From positions 762,603 through 826,602 of the forward strand of contig JAVGWX010000001.1 in the NCBI GenBank assembly GCA_036924085.1: DNA of 64,000 nt, in the 5' to 3' direction. The notes below the pieces were generated by a model that saw only the letters and a program-made list of their open reading frames with translations, ran no database searches and had not been told where the DNA came from. A program made the position numbers and the translations under genes. The first letter of the stretch is position 1; every line of letters begins with the position of its first letter. The DNA is from Ariolimax columbianus. Lineage: Eukaryota; Mollusca; Gastropoda; Stylommatophora; Arionidae. This document shows, in pieces, positions 1 through 9,800 of this stretch.

Positions 1-2
1 TG

Positions 3-267
3 AGCGCTCTCCCAAGCAGCTGCTATACAGCGAGCTGAGAACATACAGGCGCTCGTCAGGGGACAGAAGGAACGATACCGAGGCTCTCTGAGAGTCTGAA
101 AAGCTTCAACATTGATCTCAGCTCCCGGGACATGACGCACACAACCTGGTACATTATCATCACACTAGGTGTTCAGATCGCAGAGCAAAACCTCATCGCC
201 GATACTCAGATCAAGCAAAGTGCCCGAAAGAATAGAATGGACGACAACTCTACAGCCGACTCCTGAC
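3..267 (+). pseudogene. LINE ORF2 C-terminal fragment
   Basis: This is the decayed C-terminal tail of a non-LTR retrotransposon polyprotein. The first frame reads a KQLLYSEL-like segment. After one frameshift and an in-frame TGA near 91, another frame reads SLKSFNIDLSS, then AEQNLIAD and SARKNRMDD. That order (LLY-EL, R-KD-LK-SLK-FNI, arginine/lysine-rich end) is typical of the tail of endonuclease/RT LINEs found in many marine invertebrates. The 5' part is outside the window. The frame ends where the 32-bp array begins, and a zinc-finger piece that normally follows this tail lies on the far side of the array. Identification is by remembered family pattern only. Confidence 0.6.
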
Positions 268-592
268 ATGTTTATCCGCCCCTACAGCCAGCTCCTGACA
301 TGTGTGTCCGTCCCTACAGCCAGCTCCTGACAGGTGTATCCGTCCCTATAGCCAGCTCCTGACATGTGTGTCCATCCCTACAGCCGGCTCCTGACATGTG
401 TGTCCATCCCTACAGCCGGCTCCTGACATGTGTGTCCGTCCCTACAGCCGGCTCCTGACATGCGTGTCCGTCCCTACAACCAGCTCCTGACATGTGTGTC
501 CGTCCCTACAGCCAGCTCCTGACATGTGTGTCCGTCTCTACAACCAGCTCCTGACATGTGTGTCCGTCTCTACAGCCGGCTCCTGAGATGTG
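258..592. repeat. 32-bp minisatellite, about 10 copies
   Basis: The unit contains GCTCCTGACATGTGTGTCC followed by GTCCCTACAGCC. Copies start at 291, 323 and every 32 bp after. The first partial unit coincides with the end of the preceding LINE frame (TACAGCCGACTCCTGACATG), so the array appears to be an amplification of LINE sequence. Confidence 0.9.
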
Positions 593-680
593 TGTCCCAA
601 TTGCGGTGGCATAGTCTGCCGTGCCAGGATCGGACATTAGATGACATCTCGAACCGCACGTCCGATACTGTCGCCATCTT
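593..680 (+). pseudogene. LINE C-terminal zinc-finger remnant
   Basis: Directly after the 32-bp array one frame reads CPNCGGIVCRARIGH followed by a stop. A CPxCG...CRARIG...H finger is the usual very end of LINE proteins of the type seen at 3-267. The two pieces are colinear and on the same strand, so I infer one element interrupted by the array. It is inactive. Confidence 0.55.
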
Positions 681-1430
681 GGCTAGCGGTGGACAACTCT
701 TATTATTAAACTGAGACCGAATGAAGACAAGATCTTGTAGTTATTACACCTTGCAAGCGATGATGTCACATCAGATGGATTTGCCTTAATGATGTGATGT
801 GCGATGTATGTGGATTATAGTGAGGAAGAAATTGCTTTGGTCATCAATCTCACTCTTGTCCCGAGTTACCTTGGAACAGTGGCAAGACTATTGATTGAGA
901 CGGCTGAGGTAACTCAGGACCCAGACCGTCTAGTATACCTTCGTGAGACCAGGGGTCGCCTCATACTACAGCGAATGCCTGATTGATCATAAAATAAAAG
1001 TCATCTAAGCGGTTTTCTAATGATTGCGACCAATGTTGTGACGGCCTTACACGTGAGATGGTGCAGCAGACGAGACGTGGACAACTCGTCCAAACACGCG
1101 CCAGTAGAACTGTCAAGTGCCAGGTGTGGAAGCAATATGTGTTTCCTGAACGGTGAGACATTATCTGACACGATCCAGGATACAATCACGTGATTGAGTC
1201 GGTGACAGGTGGTTGGATGCAAGACTTGTAACCTTCTCTCAGCTCGCAACAGACTGGTATTAAATCTTGTACAGTCAAGTCGTTTCTGACTGCAGCACAT
1301 CACGCCATTCTTCAGCTCGTGTGGGATGTCGGGGATGGGATCCTAAGTGACGTGACGTACTAAATAAAACTGACAATGTCTCTTAACGTCAAAACATACT
1401 TCGCCTACAAGAATTCCCAGTTATCCAGTT
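681..1430. other. unique sequence, nothing recognised
   Basis: About 750 bp of non-repetitive sequence. A 60-codon plus-strand frame at 804-986 reads like ordinary protein (MYVDYSEEEIALVIN...) but I recognise no family, see no splice context that would support it, and do not call it a gene. Confidence 0.4.
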
Positions 1431-1435
1431 GACAA

Positions 1436-1770
1436 TTGGGGTGTAACCCCTTCCCCCCACCTTTAATCTCCCCTCCCAACCCCCACAATCTCGCTGGAAG
1501 TTTGATAGGACAGCAAACCGAGTTGGGGTGTAACCCCCTCCCCTCCCCCACCTTTAATCTCCCCTCCCAACCCCCACAATCCCGCTGGAAGTTTAATAGG
1601 ACAGCAAACCTAGTTGGGGTGTAACCCCCCCCCCCCCCTTTAATCGCCCCTCCCAACCCCCACAACCCCACTGGAAGTTTGATAGGACAGCAAACCTAGT
1701 TGGGGTGTACCCCCCCCCCCCATCCCTTTAATCTCCCCTCCGAACCCCCACAATCCCCCTAACCCCACAA
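1436..1770. repeat. about 88-bp C-rich repeat, 4 copies
   Basis: Units start with TTGGGGTGTAACCCC at 1436, 1523, 1614 and 1700 and carry poly-C tracts of varying length, then a CTTTAATCTCCCCTCC block and AGGACAGCAAACC. Unit lengths vary from 86 to 91 bp because the C-runs differ. Confidence 0.85.
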
Positions 1771-1815
1771 TGGTGGTGAACTGTACGGAGTTTGAAAAGG
1801 CACAAAGTGACCAAC

Positions 1816-1961
1816 CTGGCATATATGATCCCTGTCAATAAAGCTCCTATGATGTAACCAAAGGCACTGGATGTGAAGTAGAGCGATCCTTGCTCCACAT
1901 CTGTTCCTGAGATCAGCTGAAGGTCAATGAAGGACGGGCCACGCATTGAAATGGTCAGCCC
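1816..1961 (-). CDS. internal exon, MFS sugar-transporter-like protein
   Basis: This 146-bp minus-strand exon is bounded by a consensus-like acceptor (TTGCTTACAG at its upstream side) and a donor (GCCAG|GTTGGT). It encodes about 49 residues that include RGPSFIDLQ, GTDVEQ and FGYIIGALLTGIIYAR. The pattern GPxxxDL, then a polar loop, then a hydrophobic GYxxGxxxxGxxxxR helix is the TM1-TM2 region of major facilitator proteins of the MFSD4 / sodium-dependent glucose transporter 1 group, which is expanded in invertebrates. No neighbouring exon was found. The exon sits between two arrays (the 88-bp and 15-bp repeats), so the rest of the gene would lie left of the window (C-terminal side) or in undetected short exons to the right. 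It could be an orphan exon of a pseudogene, although the frame and both splice sites are intact. Confidence 0.6.
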
Positions 1962-1981
1962 CTGTAAGCAATTCAAATAAA

Positions 1982-2294
1982 CTGTGTTGGTCATCTGTGT
2001 GTTGGTCAGTTGTGTATTGGTCTGTTGTGTGTTGGTCAGTAGTGTGTTGGTCAGTTGTGTGTTGGTCTGTTGTATGTTGGTCTGTTATGAGTTGGTCAGT
2101 AGTGTGTTGGTCAGTTGTGTGTTGGTCAGTATTGTGTTGGCCCGTAGTGTGTTGGTCAGTAGTGTGTTGGTCAGTTGTGTGTTGGTCAGTTGTGTGTTGG
2201 TCTGTTGTGTGTTGGTCAGTAGTGTGTTGGTCAGTTGTGTGTTGGTCTGTAGTGTGTTGGTCAGTAGTGTGTTGGTCAGTAGTGTGTTGCCGAT
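1982..2294. repeat. 15-bp minisatellite, about 20 copies
   Basis: Unit GTGTGTTGGTCAGTT with CAGTA/CTGTT variants. Because 15 is divisible by 3, open frames appear on both strands (CWSVV or TTDQH repeats); these are artefacts of the array. Confidence 0.95.
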
Positions 2295-2299
2295 ACGTG

Positions 2300-2710
2300 G
2301 ACAATCCCACAATCACAGTGTTCCAGGACTCTATTGAGAGACACTTAGTTGGAATCACTCTTCCTAACCAGCGGTCCAATGCATTCAAAATCTCTACAGT
2401 TCTGACATATGACCGTTATCTTTGGTGAATAATGCGTTCATCCATGCAGACAAGGCAACACATAGATGGGCAGGTCACATGTTCCGACGAAACGATGGTC
2501 GATAGATCACGGCCACAGCAATCTGACATCCCCCAGACAAGAAGTGGCCACATGGAAGACCTCCAATGTGTTGGTCAGACGCCCCTGCTGTCCACAGAAA
2601 CATCCGAGACGTCTCTGCTGGAAGGCTTACCATCCACTGGAATTACGTGGCCCAAGACAGGGTCCACTGAATATGAAGTTGGTACACGCAACAACGCTGA
2701 GGAGCGGGTT
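2300..2710 (+). pseudogene. RTE-like LINE, C-terminal remnant
   Basis: The plus-strand frame running into 2428 reads QDSIERHLVGITL, which resembles the R-IER-MLGI-L block that follows the thumb region in RTE and related LINE polymerases. About 20 bp after its stop, another frame reads HRWAGHMFRRNDGR and then HGRPPMCWSD, matching the RWAGHV-RR-D-RW and RGRPP-RW-D blocks of the same tails. Two stops and at least one frameshift separate the blocks. This is an old, truncated, non-autonomous piece, with its 5' end cut off at the 15-bp array. Confidence 0.7.
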
Positions 2711-2959
2711 ATCCAGATCCAGAAGATTGGCCAGTGTATGGATATTTTATTTAAAAAAGTGTTTGCCTCTATGTATTCTACTGGCAGAGGCACGCTCTTT
2801 TCCACATCCGGGTCACAGCCTTCTAGGTGATATCGGGACGTATTTAGCAGTGCTGGGTGCATGTGCACCAGTATGCACCTATGCTAGTTAGTGCACTCTC
2901 AGAGGTCAACCAAATCAAATTGCAATGGAATGGGCCTCACCGTGAAGGCGCTGAAAGTT
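2711..2959. other. unique spacer, nothing recognised
   Basis: Non-repetitive sequence between the LINE remnant and the next array. I see no coding or RNA feature. Confidence 0.4.
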
Positions 2960-2964
2960 GTACA

Positions 2965-3175
2965 AGAGTGTGATTGTTGGACAGAGTCAAATACAACAGA
3001 ATGTGATTGTTGGACAGAGTCAAATACAACAGAATGTGATTGTTGGACAGAGTCAAGTACAACAGAATGTGATTGTTGGACAGAGTCAAATACAACAGAA
3101 TGTGATTGTTGGACAGAGTCAAGTACAACAGAATGTGATTGTTGGACAGAGTCAAATACAACAGAGTATGATGTA
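2965..3175. repeat. 33-bp minisatellite, 6 copies
   Basis: The unit contains TGTGATTGTTGGACAGAGTC then an AAATACAACAGAA tail. Copies differ at one position (AAATAC or AAGTAC). As 33 is a multiple of 3, all three plus-strand and two minus-strand frames stay open; not a gene. Confidence 0.95.
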
Positions 3176-4210
3176 AGAAGAGAGGAGTGTCCAGGTATGA
3201 CGAAATTTCCCATCAGCACGTACCAAATCGAAGCAATCATTGGCAAAGTTTTATCACCAAATATATTGTAGAAATTAATGGACGATTTAAATAAAGCAAA
3301 AAGCATTTCAGTTTAGATCCACCAAACCATTAATTGACAGAACTTGAAGCTTGTTTGATGAACTTAGTTCTTATTTCTCAAGAAAAATACTTTCTTATGT
3401 TGAGGAAATTGTTTGAAGATCCATGTCTGAAATTGTGGTTATTATTTGCAAGAGATCAAGTGTCTACGTTACAAACATACATTGACTTAACTAGAGTAAA
3501 CAGATAATATTTCAGCTACAGAAGTAGCTATAAAAATAGAAAATCTTGTAATTACTTTATAGTAAAAAAAATAGTGAAGTGTTTGTTACTTCTGATGTAA
3601 GAAAGCAACTGATAATATTAGTAGATAAGGAGAAATTAATGAGGCTGATTCTTTTTAGGTAGATGATAATTTCTATGAAACCAGCTTATAATATATCAAC
3701 AAGTGACAGTGCAGTTTAGGAAGAACTTAGAAGTTCAAGTTGGTGCTACTTGGAAAGACAACAGAATGAGAAGAAACACAGGACAGCCTGAATGAGGAAC
3801 TCATCACACACACAGAAACAATGCATTCGACCAGTGGACCCTCACCAAATCTATAACTGTAAGGCAGTTGAATACATGGAACCAAGGAAACCATTCTGTA
3901 TCTGATAGATTGGTTCATATTTATATTCTGTTTTCTATGTCTTGCTGTAAGAACATCTTCTATTATGAACAGTATGTAGTCAAAGGGCAATCTAGATGAC
4001 GTGCTAAAACAATGAAGGAGCATGTTAGTTGTAAGATAGGGTGATGTCAGGGAGAGTGTGGAAAGCTTTATGATCAGGGCTTGAAAGATTACACTTTGTT
4101 ACACAAGATTACTCCATCAGAGAAATATTCCTGGCACGATCGTGCTGAAATAAAGACTCCCTTTACGTCTGCCTAAATTTGTGTCTGGGATTCGGGGACT
4201 GAAGAATAAT
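3176..4210. other. AT-rich unique sequence, nothing secure
   Basis: About 1 kb of AT-rich single-copy sequence with dense stops. A plus-strand stretch near 3350-3500 reads patches such as KLFEDPCLKLW that look protein-like and may be an old transposase, but I cannot place it. An AATAAA-type signal lies near 4150. Confidence 0.35.
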
Positions 4211-4212
4211 TG

Positions 4213-4325
4213 TCAGCTTTAATAACACGTTTTGTTATTGTCAGCTTTAATAACACGTTTTGTTATTGTCAGCTTTAATAACACGTTTTGTTATTGTCAG
4301 CTTTAATAACACGTTTTCTTATTGT
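4213..4325. repeat. 28-bp tandem repeat, 4 copies
   Basis: Unit CAGCTTTAATAACACG followed by TTTTGTTATTGT, repeated four times with one substitution in the last copy. Confidence 0.9.
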
Positions 4326-4548
4326 CTTGCTTTTTCATTAATACAGAATGTTTCATATAATATATCACACACCCCTCCTCTCGCACCCGTCCCGTTTTGT
4401 CCTGTTTTTGTCTCAAGGACATATCCTCAGCCCAGTGGAGAGGGAACTTACTAGTGTGAACACAACCAGTCCATGACACACCGTTCTGGGTAGCATTTGT
4501 CTGCGCATGTCCTTGTTAGACCTCACGTGCTCGGCTTTTATGTTCTTG

Positions 4549-4725
4549 TCAGATATGGCAGGGTTGGATGTCGCTCCAGACATGGTCGGGTTGGATCTCG
4601 TGTCAGACATGGTCAGGTTGGATCTAGTATCAGACATGGTCGGGTTGGATCTCGTGTCAGATATGGTCAGGTTGGATCTCGTGTCAGACATGGTCGGGTT
4701 GGATCTCGTGTCAGACATGGCGGAC
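4549..4725. repeat. 27-bp minisatellite, 6-7 copies
   Basis: Unit GACATGGTCGGGTTGGATCT then CGTGTCA, with C/A and GG/AG variants alternating between neighbours, suggesting a 54-bp dimer. It creates open frames on both strands. Flanks 4326-4548 and 4726-5104 are unique, with no recognised gene. Confidence 0.9.
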
Positions 4726-5104
4726 AAAGAAGGCTTGTCAGCAGAGTTCACCAGGAAAGCTGATGTTGGCACTGGCTGCTGGAAGAGACATAAAGAAGCA
4801 TGAGATTCCAGTGAACGAGACATGTGTATGTAGTATTACTTGAGTTTCTGCATACTTGTAAGTAATCGGTTACTTAACTAACATAGGTGTAACATTTGTG
4901 AAAATACAATTTTGATTTGACAAAACCATTTCCTCTGCTTCTCCTTCTCTCTGTTTCTCTCTGGCTCTATCGTTCTCATCACACATTCATATACTGTCTT
5001 ACACTCTCTCATTATCAATCTCTGTTAATTTATCTCTCTACAAATAATTCTCAGAGCATGAAGTCCTGCAGTATCCAATGCCCACACGCATACAAACAAA
5101 ATAT

Positions 5105-5248
5105 CATTCACGTAAGCTCTCTCACCCACACACGCACTCTCACACACCCACTCTCACACACACCCACTCTCACACACCCACTCTCACACACACCCACTCT
5201 CACACACACCCACGCTCACACACACCCACTCTCACACACACACGAGAG
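5105..5248. repeat. CACACCCACTCT simple-sequence tract
   Basis: Pyrimidine/CA-rich simple repeat with CACACCCACTCT-type units of 12-16 bp. Confidence 0.9.
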
Positions 5249-5287
5249 CCACTTAATTTGTGTAACAGACCCTTAACTTAGTATTTA

Positions 5288-5690
5288 GTTTCAATCACCG
5301 CATTGTACAGCCAACTTATTTCCCTTTTCTTAATTATTTCCCTTTCTACGTGGAAAGAAAGGAAACTGGAAGCTGATTCATCATAAAAAAACGGTTAATC
5401 ATTGATTGAATTATCTGGTCATACACACCATTCACCTACTAATCGAACTATGACTCAATTCTCTAATCAGTGGGGCCAGGAAATAACTGTTGCGTTTGTG
5501 TCAGAACTAATGACCCAGATCGAACTTGCATCCCAATCCCTCATTCTTCCTAAGAATCGCCATTAATAAACTAAATTAACTTCTCGAGTCGTGTGGCCCT
5601 TCGTGGATGGTGATGTGACTGGCCTGTGACAGCCCGGCAGCTTCCGTCCGTCTATTCTCCGCTGTGGAACACCAACGCTTTCTCACACGT
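5288..5690 (+). repeat. dispersed repeat, copy 1 (see 44300-44670)
   Basis: Several blocks match the region 44300-44670 in the same order and orientation: GTACAGCCAACTT, a GAAACTGGAAGCTGATTC-like block, a GTTAATCATT-ATTG block, a TGACTCAATTCTCTAA block and CAGCTTCCGTC-GTCTATTC. The similarity is imperfect, with indels. I infer two old copies of the same interspersed element; class unknown, with no coding potential seen. Confidence 0.6.
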
Positions 5691-5810
5691 GTTTTGGGAC
5701 GTGGTCTCTGGAATATTTAAGATACACACCTCGTTCTCTTGGGACGTGGTCCCAGGCGTCTCTCCTACACACCTCGTTCTCTTGGGACGTGGTACCAAGA
5801 AAGGCTTCCG
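5690..5810. repeat. diverged copies of the 11.5-kb 45-bp unit
   Basis: Two to three units with CTCGTTCTCTTGGGACGTGG and GTCTCTCCTACAC resemble the CTCGTACTCTTGGGACATG / GTCTCACCTACAC unit at 11480-12085. This is the same minisatellite family 6 kb away. Confidence 0.6.
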
Positions 5811-6439
5811 GTCGAGCGCAGGGACTGGCCGCTGACACGTCATCTTCGGATATTCTGTGATATTTCATCTTCTTCCAAAACTCGAATGAATTCAAGAAGT
5901 GTTTTATCAAAGGAAGACCACATGAGGACCGTACTACAATTGGTAAATGTAAAATAAGATACACCTATGTGATAATGTGCCGTATTCTAGCTGTGGTCTA
6001 AGCCTATCGTTCCCTATTCCCGACAACGCGTGGGCGTTAACCGCTGGACCGTGCAGCGAAAATGCACACGTACTCTCGAGGCACCTTGCTGACACTCAGA
6101 CCGGAGGTGTGTAGGGGTCACACTGGAGGTGATAAGACGTCTTGCCTACTTCAGAGTCCTTGTCAGCGAGAATACCAAACAAACGTACGGAAAGAAAAGG
6201 GACAGGAGAGGTGGTAAAAGAGAAAGTTGGAAGCCAAGAACAGGGAAAGCTTTTTTAGATTTGCTCAAGCCCAGCTCAAGCCCAGCTCACGCCCAGCTCA
6301 AGCCTAGCCAGCTAAGCAGGAAACTTGTCATCAGGCTACCATGACATCAAATGTGCTGAGCGGTGTGGACCACACATAACACGGCGAGGCACTTGAGCAG
6401 CCGTGGTCAACCACTGCCCCCGTGTCCATGTCTAGTCGT
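5811..6439. other. unique sequence, nothing recognised
   Basis: No gene found. A short run of AGCCCAGCTCA copies lies near 6265-6305. The minus strand at about 6035-6060 has a tRNA A-box-like string (GGTCCAGCGGTTAACG), but no B box follows at the right distance. Confidence 0.35.
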
Positions 6440-6545
6440 CCTGACTTGTCTTGCCACTGGTTAAAGTTGGACTCGGGCGAGAGAGTGAGGTCAACGAACT
6501 GCGCAGCCCTTTCTCACTTAAATTAAATTCATCGCGCAAGTCCTT
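6440..6545 (+). repeat. dispersed repeat, copy 1 (see 12608-12712)
   Basis: Shares CTTGCCACTGG, GAGAGAGTGAGGT-AAC, CTGCGCAG and a CGCGCAAGTC-like end with 12608-12712, in the same order and spacing. The identity of the element is unknown. Confidence 0.6.
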
Positions 6546-6836
6546 CTCTTTTCATTTATTCAGTACTGACACAGTCAAGTCCTGTGACGACGGGCGAGCG
6601 GCGAAGCGGAGAGCGTAAGTCCGCTGACAAGCTAAACTATAGTCAAAAAGCTGCGCCAGTTGCGGGTCTCCTGGCTGAGCAATAAATCGGATGAGATCCA
6701 TGGATTTGCTGACAATCATGATCACCGTCTCACGAAGCGAACTGTCCATGCCCTCACTGCCTGTGAGTATGCAGATCCCAAATCGGACTCGTTATTCATC
6801 TTCGCACCCATCCACAACTCGGATTTAAAGAATACT
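6546..6836. other. unique spacer, nothing recognised
   Basis: Single-copy sequence with short open frames on both strands; no family recognised. Confidence 0.35.
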
Positions 6837-9800
6837 CGACTGGAAGGACTGGCTGGAATGACTGGGGAGACTACCTGGAAGGACTGACAGGAAGGAATGG
6901 CAGGGCTGGCTGGAAGGACTGGCTGGAAGGACTGGAAGGACTGGAAGGACTGGCTGGAAGGAATGCCTGGAAGGACTGGCTGGAAGGACTGGAAGGACTG
7001 GCTGGAAGGACTGGAAGGACTGGCTGAAAGGAATGGCTGGAAGGACTGGCTGGAAAGACTGGAAGGACTGGAATGACTGGAAGGACTGAAAGGACTGGCT
7101 GGAAGGAATGGCTGGAAGGACTGGAAGGACTAGAATGACTGGAAGGACTGGCTGGAAGGACTGGAAGGACTGGCTGGAAAGAATGGCTGGAAGGACTGGA
7201 AGGGCTGGAAGGACTGGACGGACTGGCTGGAAGGAATGGAAGGACTGGAAGGAATGGCTGGAAGGACTGGCTGGAAGGACTGACTGGAAGGAATGGAAGG
7301 ACTGGAAGGACTGGCTGGAAGGAATGGTTGGAAGGACTGGAAGGAATGGCTGGAAGGACTGGAAGGACTGGCTGGAAGGAATGGAAGGACTGAAAGGACT
7401 GGCTGGAAGGACTGGCTGGAAGGAATGGAAAGATTGGAAGGACTGGCTGGAAGGACTGGAAGGACTGGCTGGAAGGAATGGAAGGACTGGCTGGAAGGAC
7501 TGGAAGGACTGGCTGGAAGGAATGGAAGGACTGGAAGGAATGGAAGGACTGGCTGGAAGGACTGGAAGGACTGGCTGGAAGGACTGGAAGGACTGGCTGG
7601 AAGGACTGGAAGGACTGGCTGGAAGGACTGGCTGGAAGGACTGGAAGGACTGGCTGGAAGGAATGGCTGGAAGGACTATAAGGACTGGCTGGAAGGAATG
7701 GCTGGAAGGACTGGAAGGACTGGCTGGAAGGACTGGCTGGAAGGACTGGCTGGAAGGACTGGAAGGACTGGCTGGAAGGAATGGCTGGAAGGACTGGAAG
7801 GACTGGCTGGAAGGACTGGAAGGACTGGAAGGACTGGCTGGAAGGACTGGAAGGACTGGCCGGAAGGACTGGAAGGACTGGAATGACTGGCTGGAAGGAC
7901 TGGAAGGACTGGCTGGAAGGACTGGAAGGACTGGCTGGAAGGACCGGAAGGACTGGAAGGACTGGATAGACTGACTGGAAGGAATGGCTTGAAGGACCGG
8001 AAGGACTGGCTGGAAGGACTGGAAGGACAGGAAGAACTGGCTGGAAGGACTGGCTGGAAGGAATGGCTGGAAGGACCGGAAAAACTGGAAGGATTGGCTG
8101 GAAGGACTGGAAGGACTGGCTGGAAGGACTGGAAGGACTGGAAGGACTGGCTGGAAGGACTGGAAGGACTGGAATGACTGGCTGGTAGGACTGGAAGGAA
8201 TGGCTGGAAGGACTGGAAGGACTGGCTGGAAGGACTGGAAGGAATGGCTGGAAGGACTGGAAGGACGAAGGACTGGCTGGAAGGAATGGCTGGAAGGACT
8301 GGAAGGACTGGAAGGACAGGCTTGAAGGACTGGCTGGAAGGACTGGAAGGATTGGAAGGACTGGCTGGAAGGACTGGAAGGAATGGCTGGAAGGACTGGC
8401 TGGAAGGACTGAAAGGACTGGCTGGAAGGACTGGCTGGAAGGAATGGCTGGAAGGACTGGAAGGACTGGCTGGAAGGACTGGCTGGAATGACTGGAAGGA
8501 CTGGAAGGACTGGCTGGAAGGACTGGAAGGACTGGAAGGACTGGCTGGAAGGACTGGAAGGACTGGAAGGAATGGCTGGAAGGACTGGAAGGACTGGCTG
8601 GAAGGACTGGAAAGACTGGAAGGACTGGAAGGACTGGCTGGAAGGGCTGGAAGGACTGGCTGGAAGGAATGGCTGGAAGGACTGGCTGGAAGGACTCGCT
8701 GGAATGACTGGAAGGACTGGAAGGACTGGCTGGAAGGACTGGCTGGAAGGACTCGCTGGAATGACTGGAAGGACTGGCTGGAAGGACTGGAAAGACTGGA
8801 AGGACTGGAAGGACTGGCTGGAAGGGCTGGAAGGACTGGCTGGAAGGAATGGCTGGAAGGACTGGCTGGAAGGAATGGCTGGAAGGACTGACTGGAAGGA
8901 ATGACTGGAAGAACTGGAAGGACTGGAAGGACTGGCTGGAATGACTGGAAGGACTGGCTTGAATGACTGGAAGGACTGGCTGGAATGACTGGAAGGACTG
9001 GAAAGACTGGCTGGAACGACTTGAAGGACTGGAAGGACTGGCTGGAATGACTGGAAGGACTGGCTGGAAGGACTGGCTGGAAGGACTGGAAGGACTGACT
9101 GGAAGGACTGGAAGGACTGGAATGACTGGCTGGAAGGACTGGAAGGACTGGCTGGAAGGACTGGCTGGAAGGACTGACTGGAAGGACTGGAAGGACTGAC
9201 TGGAAGGACTGGAAGGACTGACTGGAAGGACTGGCTTGAATGACTGGAAGGACTGGCTGGAAGGACTGGAAGGACTGGCTGGAAGGACTGGAAGGACTGG
9301 AAGGACTGGCTGGAAGGACTGGCTGGAAGGACTGGAAGGACTGGAAGGAATGGAAGGACTGGCTGGAAGGACTGGAAGGACTGGAAGGACTGGAAGGAAT
9401 GAAAGGACTGGCTGGAAGGACTGGAAGGACTGGAAGGAATGGAAGGACTGGCTGGAAGGACTGGAAGGACTGACTGGAAGGACTGGAAGGACTGGAAGGA
9501 CTTGCTGGAAAAAATGGAAGGACTGGAAGGACTAGAAGGACTGGCAGGAATGGCTGGAAGGACTGGCTGGAAGGACTGGAAGGACTGGCTGGAAGGACTG
9601 GCTGGAAGGAATGGCTGGAAGGACTGGAAGGACTGGCTGGAAGGACTTGAAGGACTGGAAGGAAGGACTGGAAGGACTGGAAGGACTGGCTGGAAGGACT
9701 GGAAGGACTGGCTGGAAGGAAAGAAAGGACTGGAAGGACTGGCTGGAAGGACTGGAAGGACTGGCTGGAAGGAATGGAAGGACTTGCTGGAAGGACTGGC

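Noticed and set aside
804..986. Small protein gene MYVDYSEEEIAL...
   Set aside because: The composition looks protein-like but there is no family, no conserved neighbour and no splice or promoter evidence.
6020..6065. tRNA or SINE head on the minus strand
   Set aside because: A-box-like GGTCCAGCGGTTAACG only; no GTTCRANNC at the proper distance.
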